A stretch of DNA of 64,000 bases, taken from RUG705 sp934101175 (lineage in GTDB: Bacteria > Bacillota_I > Bacilli_A > RF39 > UBA660). The stretch is from contig CAKOQC010000001.1 of assembly GCA_934101175.1 (NCBI GenBank), forward strand, positions 124,001 through 188,000, in the 5' to 3' direction. The position numbers and the translations under genes are program-made. A model generated the notes under the pieces. That model was not told the DNA's origin and searched no databases. It saw only the letters and a program-made list of their open reading frames with translations. Of the stretch, positions 23,241 to 31,688 are shown in pieces. Numbering within the stretch: position 1 is the stretch's first letter; each line of letters opens with the position of its first letter.

Positions 23241-24689
23241 ATGACAACAAAAAAGAAAAAGAAAGTCTTAAAAATAAACATTTTTGGTCTAATTTTAAGT
23301 CTAATGTTAATAGCAATAAGCATATCATTAATAGTATTTTCTCAAATGTTTGATATAATTCCCAATAACTATTACAACTTGTTTCTAGCCTTTATAATTA
23401 TTTCAAACATTCTTCTTTTTATCTTACTTGTTTTAAAATTCAAAAATAAATTCTTAAAAGTACTGAAAATACTAGCTTATATCATAACCATTATCCTGAT
23501 AATTATCTATTCAGTAGGAATAGTTTATCTAAATAAAACAAGACATCTCTTTGAAAATATTTCTATCATTAAAGAAGAAGTAACTAATTATTATATCGTT
23601 GTATTAGATACATCTAATTATCAAGAACCATCTGATTTATATGAAAAAAGCCTTGCTTATTATGAAACTACTTCTAAAGAAGTCCTTGATAGTATCAAAC
23701 TATCTTTAACATATGTTCCTATTTCAGATGTTACTAAATTAAAAGATAAGCTATATAATAAAGAAGTAGATGCCATTCTTATTAGTGATATTATTAAAAA
23801 TAAATTTGAAGATGAAGACGAAGATTTTACTAGTAACACAAGAATACTTAAAACTATCGAAATAACTAAACAAATTGAAGATATTACCAAAAGAGTATCT
23901 ATTAAAAATACTCCATTTAATGTTTTGATTAGTGGTATTGATACCTATGGCGATATCTCACAAACTTCAAGAAATGATGTTAATATTGTTGCTACTGTAA
24001 ATCCTAATACTAATGAAATTTTACTAACTTCTATTCCTCGTGACTATTATGTTAAATTACATGGAACAGAAGGCTATAATGATAAATTAACCCATGCTAG
24101 TTATTATGGTATCAATATGGCCGTAACTACTATTGAAGACATCCTTGATATTGATATTAATTATTATGTTAAAGTAAACTTTACCACCGTAGTAGATTTA
24201 GTAAATGAAATAGGAGGCGTAGACGTATACGCTGATCAAGCTATAAATAAATGGAAAGACTGTCCAATAAAAGAAGGATATAATCATTTAAATGGCAATT
24301 GCGCTCTAAAGTTCTCGCGTGAAAGACATTCATATATTGATGGCGATCGCCATCGTGGAAGAAACCAACAAGAAGTAATCAAAGCTATCTTTACAAAATT
24401 AACAAGTGGCTCAACTATACTAACCGAATATACTAACATTATAAACGTACTTGATGGTAAGTTTGCTACTAATATTGATATGAATGAAGTCACTGACTTT
24501 ATCAAATATGAATTAAATGATTTAAAAGACTATACTATTATTAATACTCAATTAGATGGTTATGGTAGTATGGGACCAACATACTCATATCCATATCAAG
24601 ATCTATGGATTATGATTCCGTATGAAGATACCATTACTAATGCTAAAAATCTTATTAATAAAATGTTAAATAATGAGTCAATAAAATAA
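23241..24689 (+). CDS. LCP (LytR-CpsA-Psr) family wall-polymer ligase
   Basis: 482 aa. Three hydrophobic helices in the first ~95 residues, then an accessory region, then the LCP catalytic domain from about residue 225: NVLISGIDTYGDI, RNDVNIVATVNPN, LLTSIPRDYYVKL, LTHASYYGINMAVTTIEDIL and LKFSRERH. LCP enzymes transfer lipid-linked glycopolymers to peptidoglycan on the outer face of the membrane. As last gene of the kinase/phosphatase operon it is the natural attachment enzyme for the polymer made by the 4-18 kb cluster. The stop codon is part of the following terminator. Confidence 0.92.
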   Translation: MTTKKKKKVLKINIFGLILSLMLIAISISLIVFSQMFDIIPNNYYNLFLAFIIISNILLFILLVLKFKNKFLKVLKILAYIITIILIIIYSVGIVYLNKTRHLFENISIIKEEVTNYYIVVLDTSNYQEPSDLYEKSLAYYETTSKEVLDSIKLSLTYVPISDVTKLKDKLYNKEVDAILISDIIKNKFEDEDEDFTSNTRILKTIEITKQIEDITKRVSIKNTPFNVLISGIDTYGDISQTSRNDVNIVATVNPNTNEILLTSIPRDYYVKLHGTEGYNDKLTHASYYGINMAVTTIEDILDIDINYYVKVNFTTVVDLVNEIGGVDVYADQAINKWKDCPIKEGYNHLNGNCALKFSRERHSYIDGDRHRGRNQQEVIKAIFTKLTSGSTILTEYTNIINVLDGKFATNIDMNEVTDFIKYELNDLKDYTIINTQLDGYGSMGPTYSYPYQDLWIMIPYEDTITNAKNLINKMLNNESIK

Positions 24690-24722
24690 GTCAAAATACT
24701 AAAATGTATCTTGACTTTTTCT
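24688..24722 (+). terminator. Terminator between convergent operons
   Basis: AAGTCAA (24688-24694) / TTGACTT (24711-24717), extended inside by AATAC/GTATC, then TTTTTC. It starts in the LCP stop codon and may serve the convergent gene as well. Confidence 0.8.
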
Positions 24723-24754
24723 TATAATTATAAATTTTAAATTAATAATAAATC

Positions 24755-25666
24755 TTATTTATGTACTAAGACTTTTGTTCCATCATCATAATTAGTCCAA
24801 GTATTTTCAAATAAATATTCTGCAATATTATAAGGTAAATTAACACATCCATGACTTCCATCTAACTGATAAATCTGTCCTCCAAAGTTATCTCTCCACC
24901 AAGCATCATGAAAACCAATATTCCCATCAAAAGCCATCCAATAAGTAACTGGTGTTTCATATCCATAAGTATAACTAGTTAAAACAGCATCATATTCTTT
25001 ATAAAATATATGAAAATAACCACAATAAGTAGGAGTATCATCTTTACCAGTAACAATAGAACTAGATAAAACAAGTTCATTATCTATATAAAAATATAAC
25101 ATTTGATCTTCAATATCTACTTCTATATAAGTATTCTCTATTGGTGTAAAATAATATGATTCTATATAGCCATAACTACCATCTTCAAACAACGAATAGA
25201 TAAATCCATCACTCTCATTAACTCTAAGTACCTTTTGATATACCCCAATAGTGTCTATTGGATTAAAATTATCATCATATATAAGACATTCTTCATTAAT
25301 ATAACCAAAATTATCCCACAAGATAATATTATCATTATCATTAGTATTATTATCACTATCAATCTGATTATCATCATTAGTATTATCACTCTTATCAATA
25401 TCAGATATATCAGTATTATTATTCATATCCATAACAGTCTCTTCAGGTATTGGTGTTTCTGTTTCTATAACCATTTCTGTAGGAGTAGGGGATGGACTAT
25501 TTTTAATTACCTCCTCTTCATCTTCTATATCAAGAGAAACATATATAGTTTCAGTATTATTTTTTCTTCTTTCTGCATTATGATTATGAGCAACCCCTGT
25601 AACAGTTAAACAAGTAATAAACGTAAGCACTAATGCTTTTAATTGTTCTTTACTAATCTTTTTCAT
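24755..25666 (-). CDS. L,D-transpeptidase (YkuD) with Asp/Asn-rich linker
   Basis: 303 aa. Residues 1-26 are an N-terminal hydrophobic signal/anchor. Residues about 57-115 are a low-complexity linker, first Pro/Thr/Glu then Asp/Asn/Thr. Residues about 118-178 look like an SH3-type wall-binding domain. The YkuD domain follows, with TGKDDTPTYCGYFHI, IGFHDAWW (His253) and the catalytic SHGCVNLP (Cys274). Such enzymes make 3-3 peptidoglycan cross-links or attach proteins, outside the membrane. Ribosome site AAAGGGGG. The gene converges on the LCP gene. Confidence 0.92.
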   Translation of the reverse strand: MKKISKEQLKALVLTFITCLTVTGVAHNHNAERRKNNTETIYVSLDIEDEEEVIKNSPSPTPTEMVIETETPIPEETVMDMNNNTDISDIDKSDNTNDDNQIDSDNNTNDNDNIILWDNFGYINEECLIYDDNFNPIDTIGVYQKVLRVNESDGFIYSLFEDGSYGYIESYYFTPIENTYIEVDIEDQMLYFYIDNELVLSSSIVTGKDDTPTYCGYFHIFYKEYDAVLTSYTYGYETPVTYWMAFDGNIGFHDAWWRDNFGGQIYQLDGSHGCVNLPYNIAEYLFENTWTNYDDGTKVLVHK

Positions 25667-25733
25667 AGTATTCCCCCTTTCATAAAGTGAATTAATATTA
25701 TATCACATTCACTATAAAAATCAACTTTTCAAT

Positions 25734-25759
25734 TAAAAAAACTATTAATTAAATAGTTT
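25734..25759 (-). terminator. Terminator overlapping the end of the 25.7-26.6 kb gene
   Basis: AAACTATT / AATAGTTT inverted repeat (25739-25746 and 25752-25759), with a T run on the minus strand beyond the stop codon. Confidence 0.7.
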
Positions 25760-26620
25760 CTTCTTACGTTTTGTTATCATATCATCACATACTCCATTAT
25801 AGAAGTTTCTTGAAACATTGTTTTTAATATAATATCCAATATTATTTAATCTATCAATATCTAATGTATCTATTAATTCACCAAACAAAGAAGTTAAAAA
25901 TAATAATTCTAATATTTTTTCTTCATCTAATTCTTCTTCTTGAATATTATTTATTGCTTCAAGTATTTTAAAACATTCATTATAATATACTGGACTAAAT
26001 TTTAAATCATTTTCTACATCTTGTATTTTATCTAAATCAAACTCAAACATTAAACCCATTCTTTCTAAGAAGGAATTAATTGAAAAGAACTCATATTTAG
26101 AAATAGTAAATCTCTTTTTAAGGCCTATAATAAGATTATTTTCTTGAAAATTATTAGGAATCATTTCTTTAATTTTCATATTTGTTTTTTTAATAGCTTT
26201 AATATAAATATTAGTCATAATTAAATCATATGCTTCAATCATTTCTCCATCATAATCTTCTAAGTATTCTTGATATTCACTATCACTAGTATCATTAATC
26301 ATCATGTAACTAACATCAGGATCATTTTCTAGCGTTATTTCTATATATCTATCTATTAGTGCATGATAGCATCTCTTAGCATCTTCATCATTATCCATTT
26401 CATATTCAAAATAATCAAGTAAATCTTCAATAATATCATCATCTATTTTATTACAAGTAACTGTTTCTAATAAAAAATATCTATCCATATCTTTAAGTGT
26501 ATCATTATATTCCTTAGAATTCTCCAAATCCATACTAGAAAGATAACTCAAGGTATTATAGCCATTATTAATACTTCTTGCTATATCTAGTAATTTGTTA
26601 ATAATTATTTTATTACTCAT
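25745..26620 (-). CDS. Helical protein, paralogue family member 1 (unknown function)
   Basis: 291 aa, acidic, almost entirely helical, no membrane segment. RBS AGGATGTGAT. I do not know the family, but it shares a pattern with the two genes at 28.0-29.6 kb. All have an N-terminal segment of the form LE-x-x-YN-x-L...D-I-x-x-(Y/L)LD, a middle FEFDLDKIQDVE (compare YEYDLRGIPDIN), and a C-terminal LD-x-x-x-L-x-x-I-x-x-Y-I...KR-KK ending. Here the ending is TLDIDRLNNIGYYIKNN...ITKRKKKLFN. The middle contains an unusually acidic stretch (NDEDAKRCYHALIDRYIEI, SDSEYQEYLEDYDGEM). Confidence 0.6.
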   Translation of the reverse strand: MSNKIIINKLLDIARSINNGYNTLSYLSSMDLENSKEYNDTLKDMDRYFLLETVTCNKIDDDIIEDLLDYFEYEMDNDEDAKRCYHALIDRYIEITLENDPDVSYMMINDTSDSEYQEYLEDYDGEMIEAYDLIMTNIYIKAIKKTNMKIKEMIPNNFQENNLIIGLKKRFTISKYEFFSINSFLERMGLMFEFDLDKIQDVENDLKFSPVYYNECFKILEAINNIQEEELDEEKILELLFLTSLFGELIDTLDIDRLNNIGYYIKNNVSRNFYNGVCDDMITKRKKKLFN

Positions 26621-26731
26621 AACATCACATCCTACTTATGCCTTTTAATATAAGTAATACTTTATCATAAATATTTTTTATTATCAATATATAACTAAAA
26701 ATATTTTAATTAATTTGACATATAATTTATT

Positions 26732-27103
26732 ATGATAGAGCAAGATCGTATTAATGAAACTAAAATAGAAGACTTTATTTTTATAGTATATTATTTTATT
26801 ATTACTTTATCTTTATATGCAAATAAAGTAGAAAGAGCTTATTTTACTTATCATAATCAAAAAGATAAATTAAAGTATCGTAATTTGTTATATTTAATAT
26901 TTGGTATCGCTTTTTTAGTATATCTATATTATGCTTATGACGGCATCAAGACTCTTAGAGAAAATAAATATAGTGATAGAGAAACTAAGTATTTAAATGA
27001 ATTATCTCTTTTAGCTAGTATTCTTGTATTAACTAGTGGTATTATTTATTTATATATAATTTCAAAAGATGAAAATATCTCTGTTGAATTAGCTTTTAAT
27101 TAA
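26732..27103 (+). CDS. Small membrane protein, unknown function
   Basis: 123 aa with three predicted membrane helices: IEDFIFIVYYFIITLSLY, YRNLLYLIFGIAFLVYLYY and LSLLASILVLTSGIIYLYII. No family recognised. The start ATG at 26732 has no ribosome site; a TATAAT lies 6 bases upstream (26721-26726), so the transcript could be leaderless or nearly so. The gene runs divergently from the 25.7-26.6 kb gene and its last codons contain the promoter of aroF. Confidence 0.6.
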   Translation: MIEQDRINETKIEDFIFIVYYFIITLSLYANKVERAYFTYHNQKDKLKYRNLLYLIFGIAFLVYLYYAYDGIKTLRENKYSDRETKYLNELSLLASILVLTSGIIYLYIISKDENISVELAFN

Positions 27104-27112
27104 TGATATAAT
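27084..27112 (+). promoter_or_regulatory. Promoter of the DAHP synthase gene
   Basis: TTGAAT (27084-27089), 17 bases, TATAAT (27107-27112) preceded by an extended TG (27104-27105). It begins inside the previous coding region. Confidence 0.7.
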
Positions 27113-27138
27113 ATATATAAATAAAAAGAGGTATATTT

Positions 27139-27870
27139 ATGAAGAAAGAATTATTAATTATAGCTGGTCCATGTGCCGTTGAATCAAGAGAACAAATTAT
27201 AAGAATAGCTAAAAAGTTAAAGGCTCTAGGAATAGAATACTTACGTGGTGGTGCATTCAAACCAAGAACTAATCCTAATAGTTTTCAAGGTCTAGGGGAA
27301 GAGGGTATCATCTATTTACTTGAAGCTAAAAGACTTACTGGTATGAAAATAGTAACTGAAATTATGTCTATTGAAGAACTACATAAATATGGTGAATATA
27401 TTGATATTATCCAAATAGGTACTCGTAATATGTATAATTATGATTTGTTAAAGGAAGTAGGGAAGTTAGACAAGCCTATAATTTTAAAACGTGGTTTAAG
27501 TGCTACTTATAAAGAATGGTTAGGATCCTTAGAATATATTCAAAAAGAAGGAAATAAAAATGTAATCCTTTGTGAAAGAGGCATTCGTTCATTTGATAAT
27601 ACTACTAGAAACGTTCTAGATATTCAAGCCGTTCCCTATATTAAAAATACTACCCCATATAAAATAATCGTAGATCCATCTCATGCTTCAGGCCATCGTT
27701 ATATGATAGAATCTGACTCTTTAGCAGCTATTGCTAGTGGAGCTGATGGCTTAATTATTGAAGTCCATGATCACCCAGAAGAGGCTCTAAGTGATAAAGA
27801 ACAAGCTATAGATATTGAAGACTTATCTCGTATTTTAAATAAAATAAATAAACTTAAAGATATTATTTAA
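27139..27870 (+). CDS. aroF: 3-deoxy-7-phosphoheptulonate (DAHP) synthase, short type I-beta
   Basis: Condenses phosphoenolpyruvate with erythrose 4-phosphate, the entry to the shikimate pathway. 243 aa TIM barrel: IIAGPCAVESREQII, YLRGGAFKPRTNPNSFQGLG, QIGTRNMYNYDLLKEVG, PIILKRGLSATYKEWL, ILCERGIRSFD, VDPSHASGHR, GLIIEVHDHPEEALSD. It matches the core of the KDO8P-synthase-like class and lacks the N-terminal ferredoxin-like regulatory domain of the longer Thermotoga-type enzymes, so allosteric control by aromatic amino acids is unlikely. No other shikimate gene is in the window. Confidence 0.93.
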   Translation: MKKELLIIAGPCAVESREQIIRIAKKLKALGIEYLRGGAFKPRTNPNSFQGLGEEGIIYLLEAKRLTGMKIVTEIMSIEELHKYGEYIDIIQIGTRNMYNYDLLKEVGKLDKPIILKRGLSATYKEWLGSLEYIQKEGNKNVILCERGIRSFDNTTRNVLDIQAVPYIKNTTPYKIIVDPSHASGHRYMIESDSLAAIASGADGLIIEVHDHPEEALSDKEQAIDIEDLSRILNKINKLKDII

Positions 27871-27891
27871 AGATAAAATATTATTATAAAT

Positions 27892-27956
27892 AAAAAGACC
27901 ATTCTATAATTAAAATGTTCTAAAAAGTAAACATCGTAATTATATAGGTCTTTTTT
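27892..27956 (+). terminator. Long compound hairpin, probable bidirectional terminator
   Basis: Nested pairing: AAAAAGACC (27892-27900) with GGTCTTTTT (27947-27955); TATAATTA (27905-27912) with TAATTATA (27937-27944); ATGTT (27915-27919) with AACAT (27930-27934). T runs lie at the 3' side on both strands. It separates aroF from the convergent gene at 28.0 kb. It is longer than most terminators here. Confidence 0.7.
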
Positions 27957-28015
27957 CTATTTACCAAAAATAATCATCTTTTTAATAATAAATGGTAATA
28001 ACATAAAAGTAATTA

Positions 28016-28810
28016 CTATTCCTCTTTATTAATAATCTTTTCTCTTCTTTTAACTAATATATTTCTAATATTTTTATTCTTCTTTTTATCTTCATTATAT
28101 TTCTTTATAACATATCCCAATCTTTTCTTATCTAGATAGTTTATAATTACTTCAAAATTAGCTTCTTGCATTAATCCCATAAAGATATTTTCTATTGAAT
28201 CTGTATTATCTTCTTTTTCTTTTTTTATATATTCTACTGCTTTTTCAGTAAGTACTGTTTGAATTGTTAAGTATTCATCATGTAAGTAAGGTGGATATAT
28301 TTCAAGTAAATTAATATCCGGTATCCCTCTAAGATCATATTCATACTTTATTGCTATATTTTCTAAATAACTAGAAGATGCTAAAAAGGTATATTTAACT
28401 TCATCAAAATATAGTTTTAGTATCATTATTAATCCTGGTTCAAATATATTATCTGTAAGTAGTTTTTCTATCTTTCTATTCATAAGTTTCAGTGTATTTA
28501 GCATTATAATAGCGTCTATCAAGGTACTAAGTGTATCTTTATTTGTTAATATATTTTTTCTTTCTATTAGTTTTAACTTATATCTATAAATAGTATCATC
28601 TTCTAAATCAGTATCCTTAATTCTATCTAAATACTTATTAACATCTTCCAATGATAATCCATTATAAGCTTCATCTTCTAATACTCTATAACTTTTAATC
28701 TTATCTATATAATCATTAAATTTAGTTATATCATCTAAATCTTTTAATTCTTCATATACTAAGGCTATTTGTCCTGAGTAATAAAATCCTTTCATATATT
28801 TTTCTATCAT
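28016..28810 (-). CDS. Helical protein, paralogue family member 2 (unknown function)
   Basis: 264 aa, helical, soluble, charged. It aligns by eye with the neighbouring gene at 28.8-29.6 kb: LEDEAYNGLSLEDVNKYLD here against LEKEDYNKLQVFQIDYYLD there, and INYLDKKRLGYVIKKYNED against IEYLDFEQLTKLREYLDKI. It shares YEYDLRGIPDIN with the gene at 25.7 kb. The C-terminus is strongly basic (KKKNKNIRNILVKRREK). No enzyme motif, signal peptide or membrane segment is visible. It starts 28 bases after its paralogue with AAGGGAT as ribosome site and is likely in one operon with it. Confidence 0.6.
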   Translation of the reverse strand: MIEKYMKGFYYSGQIALVYEELKDLDDITKFNDYIDKIKSYRVLEDEAYNGLSLEDVNKYLDRIKDTDLEDDTIYRYKLKLIERKNILTNKDTLSTLIDAIIMLNTLKLMNRKIEKLLTDNIFEPGLIMILKLYFDEVKYTFLASSSYLENIAIKYEYDLRGIPDINLLEIYPPYLHDEYLTIQTVLTEKAVEYIKKEKEDNTDSIENIFMGLMQEANFEVIINYLDKKRLGYVIKKYNEDKKKNKNIRNILVKRREKIINKEE

Positions 28811-28837
28811 TATATCCCTTACTTTCTAGATACATAA

Positions 28838-29641
28838 TTATAATTTTTTCTGTATTAATTTTCTAATAGGTATAGTCAATGATTTATCGCAATTAATCTT
28901 ATCTAAATATTCTCTTAATTTCGTTAATTGTTCAAAATCTAAATATTCTATATAAATCTGAATATAAGCCTGTATTGCTAAAAATAAACATATTCCATTT
29001 GGAGTTTCACTCTTTATATTTTCTAATGTTTTTAATGGTGTTAAAGCCATTTCTAATACTTGTTCTTTATCTTTCTTCTTCATCACACTATCAAATAATA
29101 GGTCATATGCATCATTATAAATCATAGCATCTATTCCTTTATCATTATTAAGAAAAACTTCTTCTACTATCGGACATCCATCCATAGAAGCTAATAATAA
29201 AGTTATTATATTACGTGTAAGTATATCTATACATATTAATTTATCATTCATAGTAAGATTTTTATGTAAAAAACTTTCTACTTCACTAATAACTAAACAA
29301 TATACTTTAAGTATAGCCACATCCCCCATAAATTCTTCTAGGGTATATTCATCTACTTTCTTTTTGCCTTCTAACTCTAATTTTTTATTATTAAGTTTCT
29401 TAACTATTCTTTCATTAGTCTTATCATTTATATCCAATAAGTCTAAATAATAATCTATTTGAAATACTTGTAATTTATTATAATCTTCTTTTTCTAATTT
29501 AATTAACTTATATATTTTCTTTTTAGCCATCATAAGTTTATCAGGATTATCTACATAATAATCTATATCAGTTATTATTTTACAATATTCATCCATTATT
29601 TTAAGAGAGTTTCCAAATTTATTCACAATAATACTATTCAC
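28838..29641 (-). CDS. Helical protein, paralogue family member 3 (unknown function)
   Basis: 267 aa, helical and soluble. The start is GTG at 29641 with GAGGG 8 bases upstream. The N-terminal part has LEKEDYNKLQVFQIDYYLD; the middle region contains LICIDILTRNIITLLLASMD; the end is IEYLDFEQLTKLREYLDKI...RKLIQKKL. It leads the two-gene unit with a strong promoter at 29.67-29.70 kb. Similarity to its two paralogues is weak except for these stretches, so the family has diverged a great deal. Confidence 0.6.
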   Translation of the reverse strand: MNSIIVNKFGNSLKIMDEYCKIITDIDYYVDNPDKLMMAKKKIYKLIKLEKEDYNKLQVFQIDYYLDLLDINDKTNERIVKKLNNKKLELEGKKKVDEYTLEEFMGDVAILKVYCLVISEVESFLHKNLTMNDKLICIDILTRNIITLLLASMDGCPIVEEVFLNNDKGIDAMIYNDAYDLLFDSVMKKKDKEQVLEMALTPLKTLENIKSETPNGICLFLAIQAYIQIYIEYLDFEQLTKLREYLDKINCDKSLTIPIRKLIQKKL

Positions 29642-29668
29642 AAAATCATCCCTCTTTTCAAGTTATAT

Positions 29669-29697
29669 ACTATACCATACTTTCGTTTGTGTGTCAA
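29669..29697 (-). promoter_or_regulatory. Strong promoter for the paralogue operon
   Basis: Minus strand: TTGACA (29692-29697), 17 bases, TATAGT (29669-29674) with an extended TG. 28 bases before the GTG start. Confidence 0.8.
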
Positions 29698-29752
29698 ACA
29701 TCCGCCTATATTTTAATAATCTATTTAATTTCTCTTATTATATCTTAAATAT

Positions 29753-29781
29753 TTGTCATTTTTTCTTATTCGTGGTATGAT
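29753..29781 (+). promoter_or_regulatory. Promoter for radical SAM-tsaC operon
   Basis: TTGTCA (29753-29758), 17 bases, TATGAT (29776-29781) with an extended TG (TGGTATGAT). Divergent from the promoter at 29,669. Confidence 0.7.
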
Positions 29782-29799
29782 TATAACTGGTGTTAAATT

Positions 29800-30615
29800 A
29801 TGAAATTAAAAAAGATTTATTTAGAAATTACTAATGGCTGTAATCTATCTTGCGATTTCTGTATCAAAAATAATCGTAAAGTAACTATGTTAACTATTGA
29901 TAATTATAAATATATTATAGATAAGATTAAAGATTATACTAAGGAAATTTATCTTCATATCCTAGGAGAACCTCTAATGCATCCTGATATTAATTATTTT
30001 ATCGAATATGCCAGTAGAGTAGGGTTACTAGTAAATATTACTACTAATGGATATCTAATTAATAAACTTAAAGATAATCACTACTTACATAGATTAAATA
30101 TCTCCTTACATAGTTATAATTCTAAATATAATCTTTCACTAGATAAATATCTTGATAATATTTTCAAAGTTATTGACAGTATTCGTAATAAAACATATAT
30201 ATCTTTAAGATTATGGGTAAAAGATGATAATACTACTAAGATTTTATCTTATATAAATAATCGTTATCATGCATCTATTAATAGTATTGAGAACAATAAT
30301 AAGATTAAGATTACTAATAATTTACAAATAGATACTTTTCATGAGTTTGTTTGGCCTGATTTAAATAACCATTATTATGAAGAAAAAGGTACATGTATGG
30401 GATTAATTAATCATATAGGTATCTTATCAGATGGTCGTATTATTCCTTGTTGTCTAGATACTCTAGGTAATCTTACTTTAGGAAATATTTATCAAGATGA
30501 AATACCTGATATCTATAATCAAGATATTGTTAAAGATATGATTAAAGGATTTAAAAATAATTATAAATGTCAAGAATTATGTCGACATTGTAGTTTTATA
30601 GAGGTGAAAAAATGA
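29800..30615 (+). CDS. Radical SAM protein with SPASM/twitch-like C-terminus
   Basis: 271 aa. The radical SAM cluster motif CxxxCxxC is at Cys14-Cys18-Cys21 (TNGCNLSCDFC), followed by YLHILGEPLMHPDI and VNITTNGYL, which form the SAM-binding strands. The C-terminal part has a second Cys set: CMGLINHIGILSDGRIIPCC and CQELCRHCSF, as in SPASM/twitch proteins that carry an extra Fe-S cluster. These enzymes modify peptides, proteins or small molecules by radical chemistry; no substrate peptide gene is seen beside it. It overlaps tsaC by 4 bases (ATGA). Confidence 0.85.
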   Translation: MKLKKIYLEITNGCNLSCDFCIKNNRKVTMLTIDNYKYIIDKIKDYTKEIYLHILGEPLMHPDINYFIEYASRVGLLVNITTNGYLINKLKDNHYLHRLNISLHSYNSKYNLSLDKYLDNIFKVIDSIRNKTYISLRLWVKDDNTTKILSYINNRYHASINSIENNNKIKITNNLQIDTFHEFVWPDLNNHYYEEKGTCMGLINHIGILSDGRIIPCCLDTLGNLTLGNIYQDEIPDIYNQDIVKDMIKGFKNNYKCQELCRHCSFIEVKK

Positions 30616-31625
30616 AAATTTTAGATTGGAAAAATGAATTAAAGGAAAATGAATTAAAAGAGGTAAGTTCTTGTTTAGAAAATGGTGGCTTAGTAATCTT
30701 TCCTACTGAAACTGTATATGGTCTTGGAGCATTAGCTACTAATCCTAAAGCTGTAGATAATATTTTTATTGCTAAAGGTAGAGCTAATGATAACCCCTTA
30801 ATTGTCCACTTAGATAGTAAAGAAGAAATATCTACTTATGCCGAAGTCACTAATGATATTGAAAGAAAATTAATAGAAGCCTTCATGCCAGGGCCATTCA
30901 CTATTATTTTGAAGAAAAAAGATATTATACCCAATAATGTATCTGCTAATTTAAGTACTGTAGGAATACGTATTCCTGCTAATAAAATAGCTAATACTAT
31001 TCTAAAATACCATCACTTACCAATAGCAGCTCCTTCTGCAAATATTTCTGGCAAGCCATCAGGAACAGCTATTGAAGATATTAAGGATGAATTTGCTGGA
31101 AAAGTCGATTATATCATCGATGGTAGTAGCACTGATATCGGTCTAGAATCTACCGTAGTTAAAGTTATCGATAATATTCCTACTATCCTAAGACCTGGTT
31201 TTATAACTAAAGAAGATATCCTAGAAGTAGTAGGCACTGTTAAAGTATCAGATAATCTCTTTAAAAAAGTAACGGGCCCAGTAGAATCTCCCGGTATGAA
31301 ATATAAACATTATGCTCCCGTTAGTAAATGTGAATTAATCTATATCCAAGATGAAACTGAAAGAATTAAATATTTTAAAGAAAATTCTAATAAAGATACT
31401 CTAATTATTGGTTCAAGTATCCTATCTAATATTCCTTGTAAAAAATATCTTTATTATGGTGATAAACTATCTGAAATATCACATAATATCTTTAAATTAT
31501 TAAGATTAGCTGATACATACAAACCTGAAATAATCTTAATTGAAGGTGTATCAAAAGAGGGTCTTGGCCTAGCCATTATGAATAGATTAATTAGAGCTTG
31601 TAGTTATAATTACATTGAAAGATAA
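30612..31625 (+). CDS. tsaC: L-threonylcarbamoyladenylate synthase (Sua5/YwlC type)
   Basis: 337 aa: makes threonylcarbamoyl-AMP from threonine, bicarbonate and ATP for the t6A37 modification of ANN-decoding tRNAs. The YrdC domain covers residues about 10-200 (GGLVIFPTETVYGLGALA, IFIAKGRANDNPLIVHL, FMPGPFTIILKK, TVGIRIPANKIA, LPIAAPSANISGKPSGT). The C-terminal Sua5 domain follows the linker with SPGMKYKHYAP, which closes over the active site. Full-length Sua5 rather than the short TsaC. Its ATG overlaps the radical SAM stop, with GAGGTG as ribosome site. Confidence 0.94.
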   Translation: MKILDWKNELKENELKEVSSCLENGGLVIFPTETVYGLGALATNPKAVDNIFIAKGRANDNPLIVHLDSKEEISTYAEVTNDIERKLIEAFMPGPFTIILKKKDIIPNNVSANLSTVGIRIPANKIANTILKYHHLPIAAPSANISGKPSGTAIEDIKDEFAGKVDYIIDGSSTDIGLESTVVKVIDNIPTILRPGFITKEDILEVVGTVKVSDNLFKKVTGPVESPGMKYKHYAPVSKCELIYIQDETERIKYFKENSNKDTLIIGSSILSNIPCKKYLYYGDKLSEISHNIFKLLRLADTYKPEIILIEGVSKEGLGLAIMNRLIRACSYNYIER

Positions 31626-31645
31626 ATTTTATCTTTCTTTTTTTT
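31617..31645 (+). terminator. Terminator after tsaC
   Basis: GAAAGATA (31617-31624) / TATCTTTC (31630-31637) followed by eight T; overlaps the stop codon. A TGCTATAAT extended -10 (31657-31662) follows for the next gene. Confidence 0.85.
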
Positions 31646-31688
31646 AAATCATATGCTATAATCATATTATAGGATAGGAGAATAAGAT

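Noticed and set aside
25235..25609. Isoleucine-rich open frame opposite the L,D-transpeptidase
   Set aside because: It is the mirror of the Asp/Asn-rich linker codons and has no ribosome site; an artefact of low-complexity DNA.
26715..26726. TTGACA directly followed by TATAAT read as a normal promoter
   Set aside because: The two hexamers touch; a functional pair needs about 17 bases between them, so they cannot be one promoter.
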